From NCBI GenBank assembly GCA_947179265.1, contig CAMXBB010000012.1, positions 1-14,273 of the forward strand: 14,273 bases of DNA. The letters are read 5' to 3'. The notes below the pieces were generated by a model, which worked only from the letters and a program-made list of their open reading frames with translations, made no database searches and had not been told where the DNA came from. Shown here piece by piece: positions 14,237-14,273 of this stretch. Origin of the DNA: an uncultured Bacillota bacterium (lineage in GTDB: Bacteria; Bacillota_I; Bacilli_A; RF39; UBA660). The position numbers were made by a program, and so were the translations under genes. Each line of letters starts with the position of its first letter. The first letter of the stretch is position 1.

Positions 14237-14273
14237 TTTTTTATTGTTCATAATTTAATGCACTTAATATATC

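Overview
The window comes from a low-GC Firmicutes-type bacterium: AT-rich DNA, Gram-positive style AGGAGG ribosome binding sites, many short A/T-rich intrinsic terminators, TGA read as stop, a collagen-like surface gene of the Bacillus/Clostridium type, and a gut-Firmicutes style surface protein. A Clostridia, Erysipelotrichia or RF39-like gut lineage fits. No rRNA or tRNA gene is present, so I cannot place it more exactly.

The most interesting region is 1-4533. A minus-strand gene for a collagen-like (Gly-X-Y) protein is split in two. Its start, with a Cys/His-rich N-terminus, lies at 4459-4533; its body lies at 1-527 and runs off the left edge. Between them sits a compact element of about 3.93 kb that carries a large serine recombinase (573-2156), a 34-residue protein just upstream of it (2219-2323), and two divergently transcribed, tandemly duplicated, exported transglutaminase-like proteins (2462-3412 and 3478-4428). 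The two junctions share CTGTT, and joining them on the central GT rebuilds an uninterrupted Gly-X-Y frame. The two element ends are near-perfect inverted repeats placed symmetrically about that GT, as expected for the attP of a large serine integrase. The element is therefore defined almost to the base, and its excision should restore the surface gene.

From 4533 to 12366 the content is mainly housekeeping. A minus-strand cluster runs uvrA (excision repair), an unrecognised 264-aa protein, lgt (lipoprotein maturation) and a 72-aa protein. A plus-strand putative zinc metallopeptidase (HExxH plus a downstream Glu) follows from 9629. It converges on a minus-strand pair, a PduL-type phosphate acyltransferase overlapping a dus tRNA-dihydrouridine synthase. 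The convergent genes share one terminator hairpin whose loop holds both stop codons.

From 12367 to 14169 a minus-strand gene encodes a 600-aa membrane-anchored surface protein. Near its C-terminus a 117-bp stretch has about 50% GC and few coding-strand A residues, against about 30% GC nearby. It resembles the variable tip of C-type-lectin-like surface proteins.
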